64,000 nucleotides of DNA from an uncultured Acetatifactor sp. (GCA_910589655.1 CAJUTJ010000093.1:1-64000), one strand, 5' to 3'; positions 36,164 through 44,850 are shown, counted from the stretch's first letter. Numbers and translations are program-made. Notes: generated by a model not told the origin, from the sequence alone.

Positions 36164-36239
36164 AAATAACCTCCATTCTGCCATTTCGGCAATTTTATGC
36201 TTTCTTTCCATTATAATGTAAGCTTGCAAACTTCCGCTT

Positions 36240-36350
36240 TTCATGGGCAGAAACCCGTAGAAACTTTGGTTTTACGTGGTTCGCTTCGCTCATTTTGTGG
36301 TGTTTTCAGCGCGAAGCGCGGCAGACGCGCAGCGGCTGGATTCTTGAGTG
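36240..36350. repeat. GC-rich intergenic repeat (second family)
   Basis: A palindrome-rich spacer containing GCGCGAAGCGC, CGAAGCGAACC and, on the minus strand, GCTGAAAACACC with AAAATGAGCGAAGCGAACCA. It weakly resembles repeats at 50440-50535 and 61365-61450, which share GTGAAAACACCTCGCG and GCGAGTGAACAG. Confidence 0.5.
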
Positions 36351-36351
36351 T

Positions 36352-36380
36352 ATTATATCATAAATAATGGAAAAAGAACA
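36352..36380 (-). promoter_or_regulatory. possible internal promoter before the GH105 gene
   Basis: On the minus strand a consensus TATAAT (36357-36352) without a good -35. It would allow the hydrolase genes to be transcribed apart from the transporter. Confidence 0.4.
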
Positions 36381-36400
36381 TAAAAGTGTGTATTTAATTA

Positions 36401-36435
36401 CAGCCCTCCAGTTTTTGCCGGAGGGCCGTTTTTTG
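36401..36435. terminator. hairpin between the solute-binding-protein and GH105 genes
   Basis: Stem GCCCTCC/GGAGGGC with a T-run on the plus strand (CGTTTTTT). On the minus strand, where the genes lie, the T-run is poor, so it may be a partial terminator or an mRNA-stabilising end that keeps binding-protein transcript in excess. Confidence 0.6.
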
Positions 36436-36503
36436 GCAATAAGCATTACATATAGTAGCTGCCGTATCGTCTATTGTGTTTTCATTCTGATTACAAGTCA
36501 GCT

Positions 36504-38264
36504 TTACTGAGGAAGTTTGGTGCTCAGACCTGCCTCGTAAGCTTCCTTTCTCTCGTCGATAATTGCCTGATAACCTGCATCCAGATACTTCTGGCTCAGC
36601 TCGTCATACAGTGCATCGAACTCTTCAGGCTTACACATGGTCAGCTGATCACGGTACTCAGGATATACCTGCTCCTTCAGGGAGTCGCCGTACTCTGCTA
36701 CGGAATCAAAAGAAGTAGCGAAGTTACAATCGGAGTATGCACCGTTATTGTACAACTTGTCCTGACCCTTGTAGTTAGCAAGGATGTCCTCGTAGAAGTC
36801 CTGAGGCAGACCCTGAGGAGAGATAGCCTTGATATCCTTCTCTACGGAACCAAGAGTCTTAGCTGCGGTAACGATCATCCAGTAGTCAACGTTGTTGTTG
36901 TGGCCTTGCTGCTCTGCCAGACCCTTCTGATCAGCTACAGCTACAGGATCACCGTCTTCACCAACAGTATAGTTAACGCCCTCAATACCCCATGTCATGG
37001 TGAACAGGTTTTCTTCCTGAGACAGCCACTCCATGTACATCATAGCAGCCTTTACTTCATCCTCGGTAGCATTGTTGGAGAATGCGGTCATACATCCGAA
37101 TACGTTGGTAGGTCTGAAGGAGTTAGTGCTTCCCCATTCAGGATCGGTTTCCAGAGTTCCGCTGTTTACTACTACACCCAGCTTAGCATCAGGATTGGTC
37201 TCATAGAATGCAACCAACGGATCAATGGTGGATGAAGTATATGCACTCCACTCAAAAATCTTACCATTAATGAAATCGGAGTTTGCTTCGGAAGTGTCTC
37301 TGGTGTAATACTCAGGATCCTTAAATCCTCTGTTGTACAGCTCGTTCTCAAACTTTAACAGTCTCTTCTGAGCCTCGGTGGACAGTGCGGGAACCTGATA
37401 GTCACCGGTGGTTGCCCATGTAAGCTCGTCCTGAGGCTGATCTCTCCAACCATAGTTCTGGTCAGCGCCGGCACCGGCAACCTTAACTCCTCCTGCGGGA
37501 TGCTCGGCAATGCCTGCATCTACCAGCTTCTGGAACAGTTCAAGCTTCTCGGCATTGGTCTTAGGATAGCCGGTCATTCCTACCTGCTCTATCCAGTCCT
37601 GACGATACCAGGTAATCCATGTGTAGTTGGTATTACCGTAAGGTCTGGTACCAAGGCATAGGTAATCCTCACCGTTCAGCTTTGTATAAATGTCGATATT
37701 ATTGTCTACCATATTCTGATAGAAAGTGGGAGCTACCGTCTTCAGCTGCTCCATATCATAGGGCTGTAAGTATCCTTCTGCCTGCCATGTAGCCAGCTTA
37801 TCATAGTCGTACTCCATACATACGGTGGGCAGATCCTGACCTGCTGCCAGCATAGCGTAGTCGTTCATAACGGCATTACGGGTAATTGCCACATACTCTA
37901 CGGTAATATTATACTGATCACCGAAGTTCTCCTGTACCCAATTTGTCCAGTAGTTGTCCTGAACATCGGAACAGCCGTTACCGGAATCGCCACGGTCATA
38001 TACGGGGATTCTCAATGTTACATTATTCTCGAAGGCTGTGAATCCGGCAATACCGGGTTCTGCAGTCTCACTGCTGCTTGATGATGCCTGAGAGCTGTCA
38101 GCAGGTGCGCTGCTTGATGCCTGAGAACTGCTTGCGGGTGCGCTGCTTGATGCAGCACTACTGTTGGATGCAGCAGAATCATCACCACAGCCGGCTAAAG
38201 TACCCATTGCCATAGCGCCTACAAGGGCTGTGGCAAGAACTTTCTGAAGAGAATTCTTCTTCAT
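36504..38264 (-). CDS. sugar ABC transporter solute-binding lipoprotein (LplA/YtcQ type)
   Basis: A 586-residue extracellular lipoprotein. The signal peptide ends in the lipobox LAGC (Cys about residue 26). A Ser/Ala/Gln-rich linker (residues about 30-68, with the repeat SSSAPASSSQASS) separates it from the binding domain, which includes WTNWVQENFG and the C-terminal MYMEWLSQEEN. It would capture rhamnogalacturonan oligosaccharides for the two permeases; the ATPase is not in the window and is probably a shared MsmK-type subunit. AAAGGAGG precedes ATG 38264. Confidence 0.93.
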   Translation of the reverse strand: MKKNSLQKVLATALVGAMAMGTLAGCGDDSAASNSSAASSSAPASSSQASSSAPADSSQASSSSSETAEPGIAGFTAFENNVTLRIPVYDRGDSGNGCSDVQDNYWTNWVQENFGDQYNITVEYVAITRNAVMNDYAMLAAGQDLPTVCMEYDYDKLATWQAEGYLQPYDMEQLKTVAPTFYQNMVDNNIDIYTKLNGEDYLCLGTRPYGNTNYTWITWYRQDWIEQVGMTGYPKTNAEKLELFQKLVDAGIAEHPAGGVKVAGAGADQNYGWRDQPQDELTWATTGDYQVPALSTEAQKRLLKFENELYNRGFKDPEYYTRDTSEANSDFINGKIFEWSAYTSSTIDPLVAFYETNPDAKLGVVVNSGTLETDPEWGSTNSFRPTNVFGCMTAFSNNATEDEVKAAMMYMEWLSQEENLFTMTWGIEGVNYTVGEDGDPVAVADQKGLAEQQGHNNNVDYWMIVTAAKTLGSVEKDIKAISPQGLPQDFYEDILANYKGQDKLYNNGAYSDCNFATSFDSVAEYGDSLKEQVYPEYRDQLTMCKPEEFDALYDELSQKYLDAGYQAIIDERKEAYEAGLSTKLPQ

Positions 38265-38395
38265 AAAATGTTTCCTCCTTTTAATTTAAAGAAATATAGT
38301 TTATATAACCCGGGGTATCCGGGGAAAACTATCCTAAAATAGAGATTTCAAAATAACCTTGCTTACCAAATATCTGTTCCAAAAATTCTTATGTA

Positions 38396-39325
38396 TCAGC
38401 CCTTTACCGCACCGATCATGGTACCCTGTACAAAATACTTCTGCAGGAAAGGATAGATAATGATAATAGGTATGGTAACAAACATAATACTTGCCGCCTG
38501 AAGTACCTCCGGCGCGGACTGGCTGACACCGCCGGTATCCGCCAGAGACGCTGTCTGCGCTTCGTTTGCGGAAGCCACTAACTGGTACAGCTTATACTGA
38601 ATCAATTTCAGGCTGGAATCTCGAGTGTAGTACATGTTATCGGAATAGGTATTCCAGCGTCCAACCGCATAGAAAAGGGACAATGTCGCAAGGATGGGCT
38701 TGGATAAGGGAATCACAATCTTACCCAAAATCTGAAAATTGCTGGCTCCGTCCAAAAATGCCGATTCTTCCAAACTGTCCGGAATGGTGCTCATGAAGAA
38801 GTTCTTCATAATCAACATGTTATAAGGCGAGTAAATCAACGGCAGAATCAACACCCACATTGTGTCCAAAACATGCAGATCCTGATAAAGCAGATACGCC
38901 GGAATAATACCTGCGCTGAAATACATAGGAACCATCAACAGGAAGGTAAGCCATGACCTGCCCTTCAGCCTTTTTTTCGAAAGCGGATATGCGGCACAGG
39001 TACATACCAACATACCGAGAACCGTAAATATCAAAGTTACTATCACGGAGAAGATCATGGAATAAGTCATGGAATCATCTCCGAAGACACGCTTAAATGC
39101 ATCAAAAGTTATACCTTTAGGCCAGAAATATACTGCCTTTGCCATTACCGCCGTATTACCGGAGATAGACTTTGCCATTACATGTATAAACGGCAATACG
39201 CAGGTAGCGCAGAGGAGTACAATAATCGCCATCATCACAAAATCGCTGATACGGAATCTGTTAACGGCATGTGCGCCGCCTGCAGAAGTCGTCACTTCAT
39301 TCGTAGTCTGTTTCTTTTTACTCAT
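38396..39325 (-). CDS. sugar ABC transporter permease (LplC/YtcP type)
   Basis: A 309-residue inner-membrane subunit with six membrane segments. The ATPase-contact EAA loop reads EESAFLDGASNFQILGKIVI followed by PLSKP. The conserved C-terminus FVQGTMIGAVKG is typical of this family. I choose ATG 39325 (MSKKKQTT), eight bases after AGGAGG. It follows the LplB-type gene by 12 bp and forms a heterodimeric channel with it. Confidence 0.95.
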   Translation of the reverse strand: MSKKKQTTNEVTTSAGGAHAVNRFRISDFVMMAIIVLLCATCVLPFIHVMAKSISGNTAVMAKAVYFWPKGITFDAFKRVFGDDSMTYSMIFSVIVTLIFTVLGMLVCTCAAYPLSKKRLKGRSWLTFLLMVPMYFSAGIIPAYLLYQDLHVLDTMWVLILPLIYSPYNMLIMKNFFMSTIPDSLEESAFLDGASNFQILGKIVIPLSKPILATLSLFYAVGRWNTYSDNMYYTRDSSLKLIQYKLYQLVASANEAQTASLADTGGVSQSAPEVLQAASIMFVTIPIIIIYPFLQKYFVQGTMIGAVKG

Positions 39326-39337
39326 TCCGTTCACCTC

Positions 39338-40288
39338 CTACAGTAATCCGTCTTCACCGAGCTGCTTAGCAACCCTGTCGGACAACAATACCAAGAACAA
39401 ACCTACAAGGGACTGGAACAGGCCAACTGCCGTGGCCATGGAGAATTTACCGTTATTAATACCTTTTGCATATATGTAAACGGCCAGCTGGTACTGGAAT
39501 TCCTTAACCTGTGTATTTCCGAGTACTGTCAAACGCTCCAGATTACTTCCCATCACACGGCCCAGATTCATAATGAGCAGTGTAACAATGGTGCTCTTGA
39601 TTCCCGGAAGGGTTATATGCCACATTCTCTTCCAGCGGTTCGCTCCGTCGATCATGGCTGCCTCATACAGCTCTCCGTTGATACCCGTGATAGCTGCCAG
39701 ATAGAGGATGGTTCCCCAGCCCATGCCCTGCCATACGCCGATGAAAAGATACGTGAAAGCCCAGTGCCACTTTTCCGTCAGGAAAGGAATACCTTGTTCA
39801 ATAATTCCCGCATTCATCAATGCAACGTTCACCAGACCGGTGGAAGGACGGAACATATTGTAGGCAACACTACCGATGATCGCCCATGAAAGGAAGTGGG
39901 GCAGATACAGAATCGTCTGTGAAACCTTCTTAAATCTCGGATAACGAAGTTCATTTAAAATCAATGCCAGAATAATAGGCATCGGAAATCCTACCAACAA
40001 ATCTGCCAAGTTAAAAACAATAGAATTACGCAACGCTCTGATGAAGTCCGCATCCTTAAAAATCTTAATGAAGGTCCCCATTCCAACCCATTCACTGCCG
40101 CTGTAACCCTTTGCCGGTTTGTAATCCATAAATGCCATCCTCAAACCGGGATACGCTCCGTAACTGAAGATAATAACCATTGCCAAAGGAAACAGCAGCA
40201 ATAGATATAACTGCCAGTCTCTTTTTAAAGCATTCGCCCAAGTAGTTTTGGTTCTTATCTCTGCCTTGGCTCCACTACTCTTTGCCAT
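39338..40288 (-). CDS. sugar ABC transporter permease (LplB/YteP type)
   Basis: A 316-residue permease, first gene of the import operon. It shows the family phrases FSYGAYPGLRMAFMDYKP, YLPHFLSWAIIG and the EAA loop YEAAMIDGANRWKRMWHITL followed by PGIK. Six membrane segments are apparent. The start is ATG 40288, six bases after GGAGGAGG; a longer frame upstream reads through leader sequence. It is divergent from the AraC regulator. Confidence 0.95.
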   Translation of the reverse strand: MAKSSGAKAEIRTKTTWANALKRDWQLYLLLLFPLAMVIIFSYGAYPGLRMAFMDYKPAKGYSGSEWVGMGTFIKIFKDADFIRALRNSIVFNLADLLVGFPMPIILALILNELRYPRFKKVSQTILYLPHFLSWAIIGSVAYNMFRPSTGLVNVALMNAGIIEQGIPFLTEKWHWAFTYLFIGVWQGMGWGTILYLAAITGINGELYEAAMIDGANRWKRMWHITLPGIKSTIVTLLIMNLGRVMGSNLERLTVLGNTQVKEFQYQLAVYIYAKGINNGKFSMATAVGLFQSLVGLFLVLLSDRVAKQLGEDGLL

Positions 40289-40351
40289 ATGCAACCTCCT
40301 CCTATTAATCTGCACAAACCCCGCCGCATTTCTTCTCGTCAATTTGCACAT

Positions 40352-40357
40352 ATTATA
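40352..40357 (-). promoter_or_regulatory. -10 box of the rhamnogalacturonan import operon
   Basis: On the minus strand, TATAAT (40357-40352), 64 bp before the LplB-type start. No recognisable -35 lies 17 nt upstream, which fits an activator-dependent promoter. TGTATGA occurs twice just upstream, 16 bp apart. Confidence 0.5.
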
Positions 40358-40837
40358 AATTCATACAAGAGTATTATCATACATATTGCCGATTAATTCT
40401 AAGCAATAAGCGTAGAAAACTGCGCAAAAACGACCATTTAAACCAGTGTTCGTTTTTCGGAGATTTGAAATTTTGCATCATATTGCCTTAAAATGGAAGA
40501 ATTTTGTGAGCACTTTCACATGAATTCCCTTGGTAGATGTGAACATTCTGAAAATGTTATGAATAGTTTATGAACAAAGATGTAAGTACTTACATTAAAT
40601 TATGGTTGATTTTATTCGATTTCACTGATATATATAATATTAAGAGTTATTTTTTTATAGAAAAGAGAATGATTTATTCAGAAAACAAACTTAAAGTGTA
40701 ACGAATGCACAAAAAGCTTGCAGCGAAACGCAGAAACATGGCCGAAGTCACCGGCCGCCACACAGCAGCATGTAATGTCGGGATTGGAAGCAGCAATCCC
40801 GTACCCTCCTAAAAAATAGAACTGGAATAATAAGCAT
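40358..40837. other. divergent regulatory region between the import operon and the AraC gene
   Basis: 480 bp without a gene. It contains an inverted repeat AAAAACGA...TCGTTTTT (about 40424-40456), an AT-rich core with TATAAT at about 40634 on the plus strand, and a GC-richer leader close to the regulator. It should hold the operators of the AraC-type protein, but none can be assigned from sequence alone. Confidence 0.5.
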
Positions 40838-41821
40838 ATGGCAAAACCGAAAAGTACCGTAACAGAATATAGAAGTTATTACCTGCCCATGCATTTTCCC
40901 GTGTTGCTGCTCTCCGGCGACTACTGGAAAATATCGGACGTTCCCAGCGGCAGACTCCATTTTCATAATTGTCTGGAAATCGGCATCTGCCACTCCCACA
41001 GCGGATATATTGAAATATTCGGGGAGCAAATGAACTTCAAGGCAGGGGATGTGACAGTGATCCCTAAGAATGTTCCGCACACCACATACAGCACTCCGGG
41101 AACGGAAAGCCACTGGTCCTATATTTATCTGGATCCCAAGGAGCTTTTTCGAAACCTGCTGCCCGCCACTTGGCAGAATCACGATTTAGCAACATATTCC
41201 TTAAACAATTTCAAACCCATTTTAAACAAGGGGGAATACCCACAAATCCGCTATTTGGCAGAAGCCGCTATTCGGGAGCTAGAAGAACAGAAGCCCAGTT
41301 TCCAGCTCAGTGCAAAGGGTCTTCTTCTTTCCTTGTATATTGAAATTTACCGCGTACAGACCTTAGGAAAAAATGGGGGGGGCACTGCTGACCCTAAAAA
41401 CAAAGAGACGCCAACGGCGGAGAATGAGACGGAAAATTCCCTTGTAATAGCCCCTGCCCTGAATTACATAGAAGAAAATTATATGCAGCAGTTTACCATA
41501 GAACATCTGGCGGACTTATGTCATTGGAGCCCCACGCATTTTCGCAGAGTTTTCCATGACATTATGGGCACATCCCCTCTGGATTTCGTAAACAGTACCC
41601 GCATCTCCAAGGCCTGCCACTTATTGCGCAGCACAGAGGAATCCGTACTGAATATTTCGGAGATGGTAGGCTTCCACTCCGTCTCCAGCTTTAATCGTTA
41701 TTTTGTAAAAATTATGCAGATGTCCCCGAGGGATTACAGGAAACAAATCCTTAAATCGGACAAGCGTTCGGAAAATCAATCCATTCTGGAATACGCAGGA
41801 TGGCTTTATCCGGAAAAATAA
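40838..41821 (+). CDS. AraC-family transcriptional regulator of the rhamnogalacturonan locus
   Basis: A 327-residue regulator. The N-terminal cupin-like sensor shows HFHNCLEIGICHSHSGYIEI and GDVTVIPKNVPHT. The C-terminal double helix-turn-helix spans about residues 205-310: FTIEHLADLCHWSPTHFRRV and NISEMVGFHSVSSFNRYF with the MSPRDYRK end. It is divergent from the transporter operon and probably activates it in the presence of rhamnogalacturonan-derived sugars. A strong terminator follows. Confidence 0.93.
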   Translation: MAKPKSTVTEYRSYYLPMHFPVLLLSGDYWKISDVPSGRLHFHNCLEIGICHSHSGYIEIFGEQMNFKAGDVTVIPKNVPHTTYSTPGTESHWSYIYLDPKELFRNLLPATWQNHDLATYSLNNFKPILNKGEYPQIRYLAEAAIRELEEQKPSFQLSAKGLLLSLYIEIYRVQTLGKNGGGTADPKNKETPTAENETENSLVIAPALNYIEENYMQQFTIEHLADLCHWSPTHFRRVFHDIMGTSPLDFVNSTRISKACHLLRSTEESVLNISEMVGFHSVSSFNRYFVKIMQMSPRDYRKQILKSDKRSENQSILEYAGWLYPEK

Positions 41822-41857
41822 AACCTCCTTCCGGTTTCACGGTCAGGAGGTTTTTTG
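41821..41857 (+). terminator. terminator of the AraC gene
   Basis: AAACCTCCT/AGGAGGTTT stem followed by TTTTTT directly after the stop codon. Confidence 0.85.
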
Positions 41858-41900
41858 CACTATTCATTCTTTATAGTATTTTGCTCCTTATATATCCCCC

Positions 41901-42554
41901 TTACTTGTCTTCCTTCTTCCTTGGCGGAAAATAATAGGGAAAAATGCCCAGTCTTGCGCCAAAGGCGTGTATCAGCGGAAACAAGATTACAACTGTAATT
42001 ATCTGAGAGAGCATAACGGGCACTTCCGAATAATCTTCCTGTTTCAGCTTTGCGCCACCCCCCATCATATCCACGTAGAAATCCGTGCGGGTCAAGGGAT
42101 CCCTAAACTGAATCTGATCCAAAAATGTGGGATGCTGCGTCAAGTCTTCGTATACAATGCAGCCCACCGGCAGAATCGTGTCACCGTCATAAATAGTATT
42201 TCCTTGACTCTGCACACTCTCATTGTTAATGCGGGCGGCTACCCGCTCACCGGAAGGCAGGCGCAGCATATCCATATACCCGTTGCCGTAGAATCCGCCC
42301 CCTTCATTTCTATATTGAATTCCGTGAGAAATAACGGTGAAAGTATCATGTTCCAGCATATCGGCAATGCTTTGCGCCCGAAACACGTCCTCTCCGGCAA
42401 TTCCGCCGATATCACCGTCCGCCACCATATGTGCTTCCTCGTAATCCGCATATGTACTGTCCGCGATGAATTTTACTCCTTTGCCCACGGCCAGAGCCAC
42501 AAGTGCGCTGAGGGCAAGGCAGAGCCATATGTCAAAAGGTAAGTGCCTTCTCAT
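41901..42554 (-). CDS. membrane protein of unknown function with two terminal membrane helices
   Basis: A 217-residue protein with a first helix at about residues 9-30 (IWLCLALSALVALAVG), an extracytoplasmic domain of about 140 residues and a second helix near the end (VMLSQIITVVILFPLIHAFG), then a short basic tail (PPRKKEDK). I do not recognise the family. AGGAGG lies eight bases before ATG 42554. It lies 96 bp downstream of the leuA-araC fusion and could be on its transcript, but no functional link is evident. Confidence 0.75.
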   Translation of the reverse strand: MRRHLPFDIWLCLALSALVALAVGKGVKFIADSTYADYEEAHMVADGDIGGIAGEDVFRAQSIADMLEHDTFTVISHGIQYRNEGGGFYGNGYMDMLRLPSGERVAARINNESVQSQGNTIYDGDTILPVGCIVYEDLTQHPTFLDQIQFRDPLTRTDFYVDMMGGGAKLKQEDYSEVPVMLSQIITVVILFPLIHAFGARLGIFPYYFPPRKKEDK

Positions 42555-42600
42555 TATCCAGTCCTCCTATTCCAGTTCCGAGTCCCCTTCTCAGTGCCTT
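42555..42600 (-). repeat. leader motif shared with the divIC leader
   Basis: GGGGACTCGGAACTGGAATA followed by GGAGG on the minus strand. It matches GGGACAGAACTGGAATAGGGAGG in front of divIC apart from small differences, in the same position relative to the start codon. Confidence 0.55.
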
Positions 42601-42650
42601 TCCCCCTCAGACCAATGTCTGGCTGTAAGGCACAGAAAAGCCCCCGCGGA

Positions 42651-44660
42651 TTAATGTTCCGGTTCAGTATGTCCGGTTCGGTATTGTACGGGTGTCATAC
42701 CGTAACTTTTTTTAAAGAGCCGGTTAAAATGTTCCACATTTTCGTACCCTACTTCCGCGGCCACGGTTTCCACCGTCTGGTTGGTCTCCCGCAGCAGCGT
42801 CCGGGCTTTTTTCATGCGTTCCTTCTTCACTACCTCCTGAAAGGTTGTTCCGGCCTTCTCTTTGATATATTTGGAAAGATATGGTTTCGACAAATGGAAC
42901 TCGGCGGAAAGCATATCCAAAGTCACCTGACGGTAATTTTTCTGGACATACCCGATAATATCCACAATCCGTTCTTCCCTGCCTTTGGTAATATGCTGTT
43001 CCGCGGTCAATTTGTTCACGGCGGAAACCAGCGCCGCTACGGAAGCCTTAATAATATCTTCATCCACTCCTACGCCCCAGTAATAATGCCCGTTCTGCAA
43101 CAGTCCGACATAAGCGGCAGCCTTGGAGCTGGAACCCTTGGAAACGGCATGTTCCTCATAAACGGAAAGCTGATAGCTGATGCCGAAAAAAGTCTTAAGA
43201 CAATTGCTGACCGCATCCAGACGGCCGTTGCCCTGTCCGCAGATCACTCTCCGCTCCCCGCCCTGCTCCACTGTGACCTCCGCCTGTATCCCCTTTTCCT
43301 GCTTAAAATGGCATTCGGAAATGTCGAAAACACTTCGTGAATTCATGTAAGCCTCTTCGAAAATCGAAAAAATTTCCGCAGGCAGCAGCTCCTGATGGCG
43401 TCTGTCGGATACTCCTTTGATCAGATAACCCACTTCTTCCTTCATTGCCTCGGGAAGAGCAAAACCAAACTGTTGTTTTAAAACAAAAGCCACGCCGCCC
43501 TTGCCGGAGACGCTGTTAATACGTATAACATCGGATTCATACTCTCTGCCCACATCCGCCGGATCTATGGGAAGATAAGGCACATCCCACCGGCTGCCGC
43601 TTTTCCCTTCCTTCAGCCACGTCATCCCTTTGCTGATGGCATCCTGATGAGAACCGGAAAATGCCGTAAACACCAGATCTCCCGCATAGGGAGTTCTCGC
43701 ATGAACCTTCATACCCGTAAAGCGCTCATAGGCTTCCCTCACCTTCATAATATGAGAAAAATCAAGCCCGCTGTCCACACCGTGGCACACCATATTCATT
43801 GCCACCGTAACAATATCCACATTGCCGGTGCGCTCCCCGTTTCCGAAAAGTGTACCCTCCACCCTGTCCGCTCCCGCCAGAATGCCGAACTCCGCATCGC
43901 TGACGCCGCAGCCTCTGTCGTTGTGAGGATGAACGCTTAAAACAACATTTTCCCTGTATTTCAGATGCTTGTGCATATATTCCACCTGACAGGCGAACAC
44001 ATGGGGCATCGCCACCTGTACCGTAGTGGGCAGATTAATAATGGCTTTTTGATCCGGAGTGGGCTGCCATACGTCCAAAACCGCATTGCAGACCTCCAAA
44101 GCGTAATCTGCCTCCGTCTGGGAAAAGCTTTCCGGACTGTATTCAAAGATGAAATTCCCTTCTGTTTCTTCCGCCATTATCTTCAACATCTCTGCACCGT
44201 CAACGGCAAGCTGCCGAATGGCATCCTTATCCTTTTTAAACACCTGCTCCCTTTGTTCCACAGAGGTGGAATTATAGAGATGTACCACGGCGCGGGGAGC
44301 TCCTTTTACCGCCTCAAAGGTCTTTTTGATTATATGTTCTCTGGCTTGCGTCAATACCTGAATAGTCACATCCTCCGGAATCATATTCCTGTCGATCAAA
44401 GCCCTGATAAAATTATACTCCGTTTCGGAGGAAGCAGGAAACCCGACCTCAATCTCCTTAAATCCGATCTCTACCAACAGCCGGAAAAATTCCAGCTTTT
44501 CTTCCAAACTCATGGGATCAATCAACGCCTGATTTCCGTCCCGCAGATCCACACTGCACCATACAGGGGGCTTTTCTATAGTATCCTTCCTCACCCAGTC
44601 GTAAGTCACCTCGGGAGGCATATGATATGTTTTTCCGTATTTTTCTCCGATTGCTGCCAT
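42651..44660 (-). CDS. leuA: 2-isopropylmalate synthase fused to an AraC-type DNA-binding domain
   Basis: A single uninterrupted frame of 669 residues. Residues about 1-400 are a LeuA2-type synthase: WCSVDLRDGNQALIDPMS (metal Asp), GFPASSETEYNF, SVHPHNDRGCGVSD (metal His pair) and GNGERTGNVDIVT. Residues about 430-550 are the LeuA allosteric domain (SSKAAAYVGL, WGVGVDEDIIKASVAALVSA) that in relatives binds leucine. The last 110 residues are a complete AraC double helix-turn-helix: VTLDMLSAEFHLSKPYLSKY and VETVAAEVGYENVEHFNRLF with YGMTPVQYR. It would make 2-isopropylmalate and could sense leucine to control transcription. The start is ATG 44660, seven bases after AAGGAG. No leuBCD is nearby. 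Confidence 0.93.
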   Translation of the reverse strand: MAAIGEKYGKTYHMPPEVTYDWVRKDTIEKPPVWCSVDLRDGNQALIDPMSLEEKLEFFRLLVEIGFKEIEVGFPASSETEYNFIRALIDRNMIPEDVTIQVLTQAREHIIKKTFEAVKGAPRAVVHLYNSTSVEQREQVFKKDKDAIRQLAVDGAEMLKIMAEETEGNFIFEYSPESFSQTEADYALEVCNAVLDVWQPTPDQKAIINLPTTVQVAMPHVFACQVEYMHKHLKYRENVVLSVHPHNDRGCGVSDAEFGILAGADRVEGTLFGNGERTGNVDIVTVAMNMVCHGVDSGLDFSHIMKVREAYERFTGMKVHARTPYAGDLVFTAFSGSHQDAISKGMTWLKEGKSGSRWDVPYLPIDPADVGREYESDVIRINSVSGKGGVAFVLKQQFGFALPEAMKEEVGYLIKGVSDRRHQELLPAEIFSIFEEAYMNSRSVFDISECHFKQEKGIQAEVTVEQGGERRVICGQGNGRLDAVSNCLKTFFGISYQLSVYEEHAVSKGSSSKAAAYVGLLQNGHYYWGVGVDEDIIKASVAALVSAVNKLTAEQHITKGREERIVDIIGYVQKNYRQVTLDMLSAEFHLSKPYLSKYIKEKAGTTFQEVVKKERMKKARTLLRETNQTVETVAAEVGYENVEHFNRLFKKSYGMTPVQYRTGHTEPEH

Positions 44661-44690
44661 AAACAAACTCCTTTTCGTTGTGATTGAATC

Positions 44691-44719
44691 ATCTTATCAC
44701 GAGAAAAGGAGAGCCGCAA
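44691..44719 (-). promoter_or_regulatory. promoter of the leuA-araC fusion gene
   Basis: On the minus strand TTGCGG (44719-44714), 17-nt spacer, TAAGAT (44696-44691) with an upstream TGA extended element. The leader is about 25 nt, with no room for a T-box or leader peptide. Confidence 0.65.
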
Positions 44720-44728
44720 TGACTTATG

Positions 44729-44757
44729 TTAACTAATTACTTGATGCATTTTAACTA
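44729..44757. promoter_or_regulatory. candidate AraC-type operator: two TTAACTA direct repeats
   Basis: TTAACTA at 44729-44735 and again at 44751-44757, starts 22 bp apart (about two helical turns). The proximal copy ends about 10 bp upstream of the -35 box. Direct repeats at 21-22 bp just upstream of -35 are the classic layout for AraC-family activators, so self-regulation by the fusion protein is plausible. AT-rich sequence makes chance possible. Confidence 0.45.
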
Positions 44758-44850
44758 TATGTCCAGAAATATTTTGCTTTTTCGTGTACATATCAAATAA
44801 TTTTCTTTTCACCATTTGATGTTTTATTTCTTTTTCATTGAACTATTTTA

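Noticed and set aside
42651..44660. LeuA-AraC fusion as an assembly or frameshift artefact
   Set aside because: A single frame with coding-like composition runs through the junction, both domains are full length, and a linker with no stop joins them; still worth confirming by resequencing.
44661..44850. T-box, leucine leader peptide or other attenuator upstream of the leuA-araC gene
   Set aside because: The inferred transcript leader is about 25 nt, contains no leucine codon run and no terminator/antiterminator pair.
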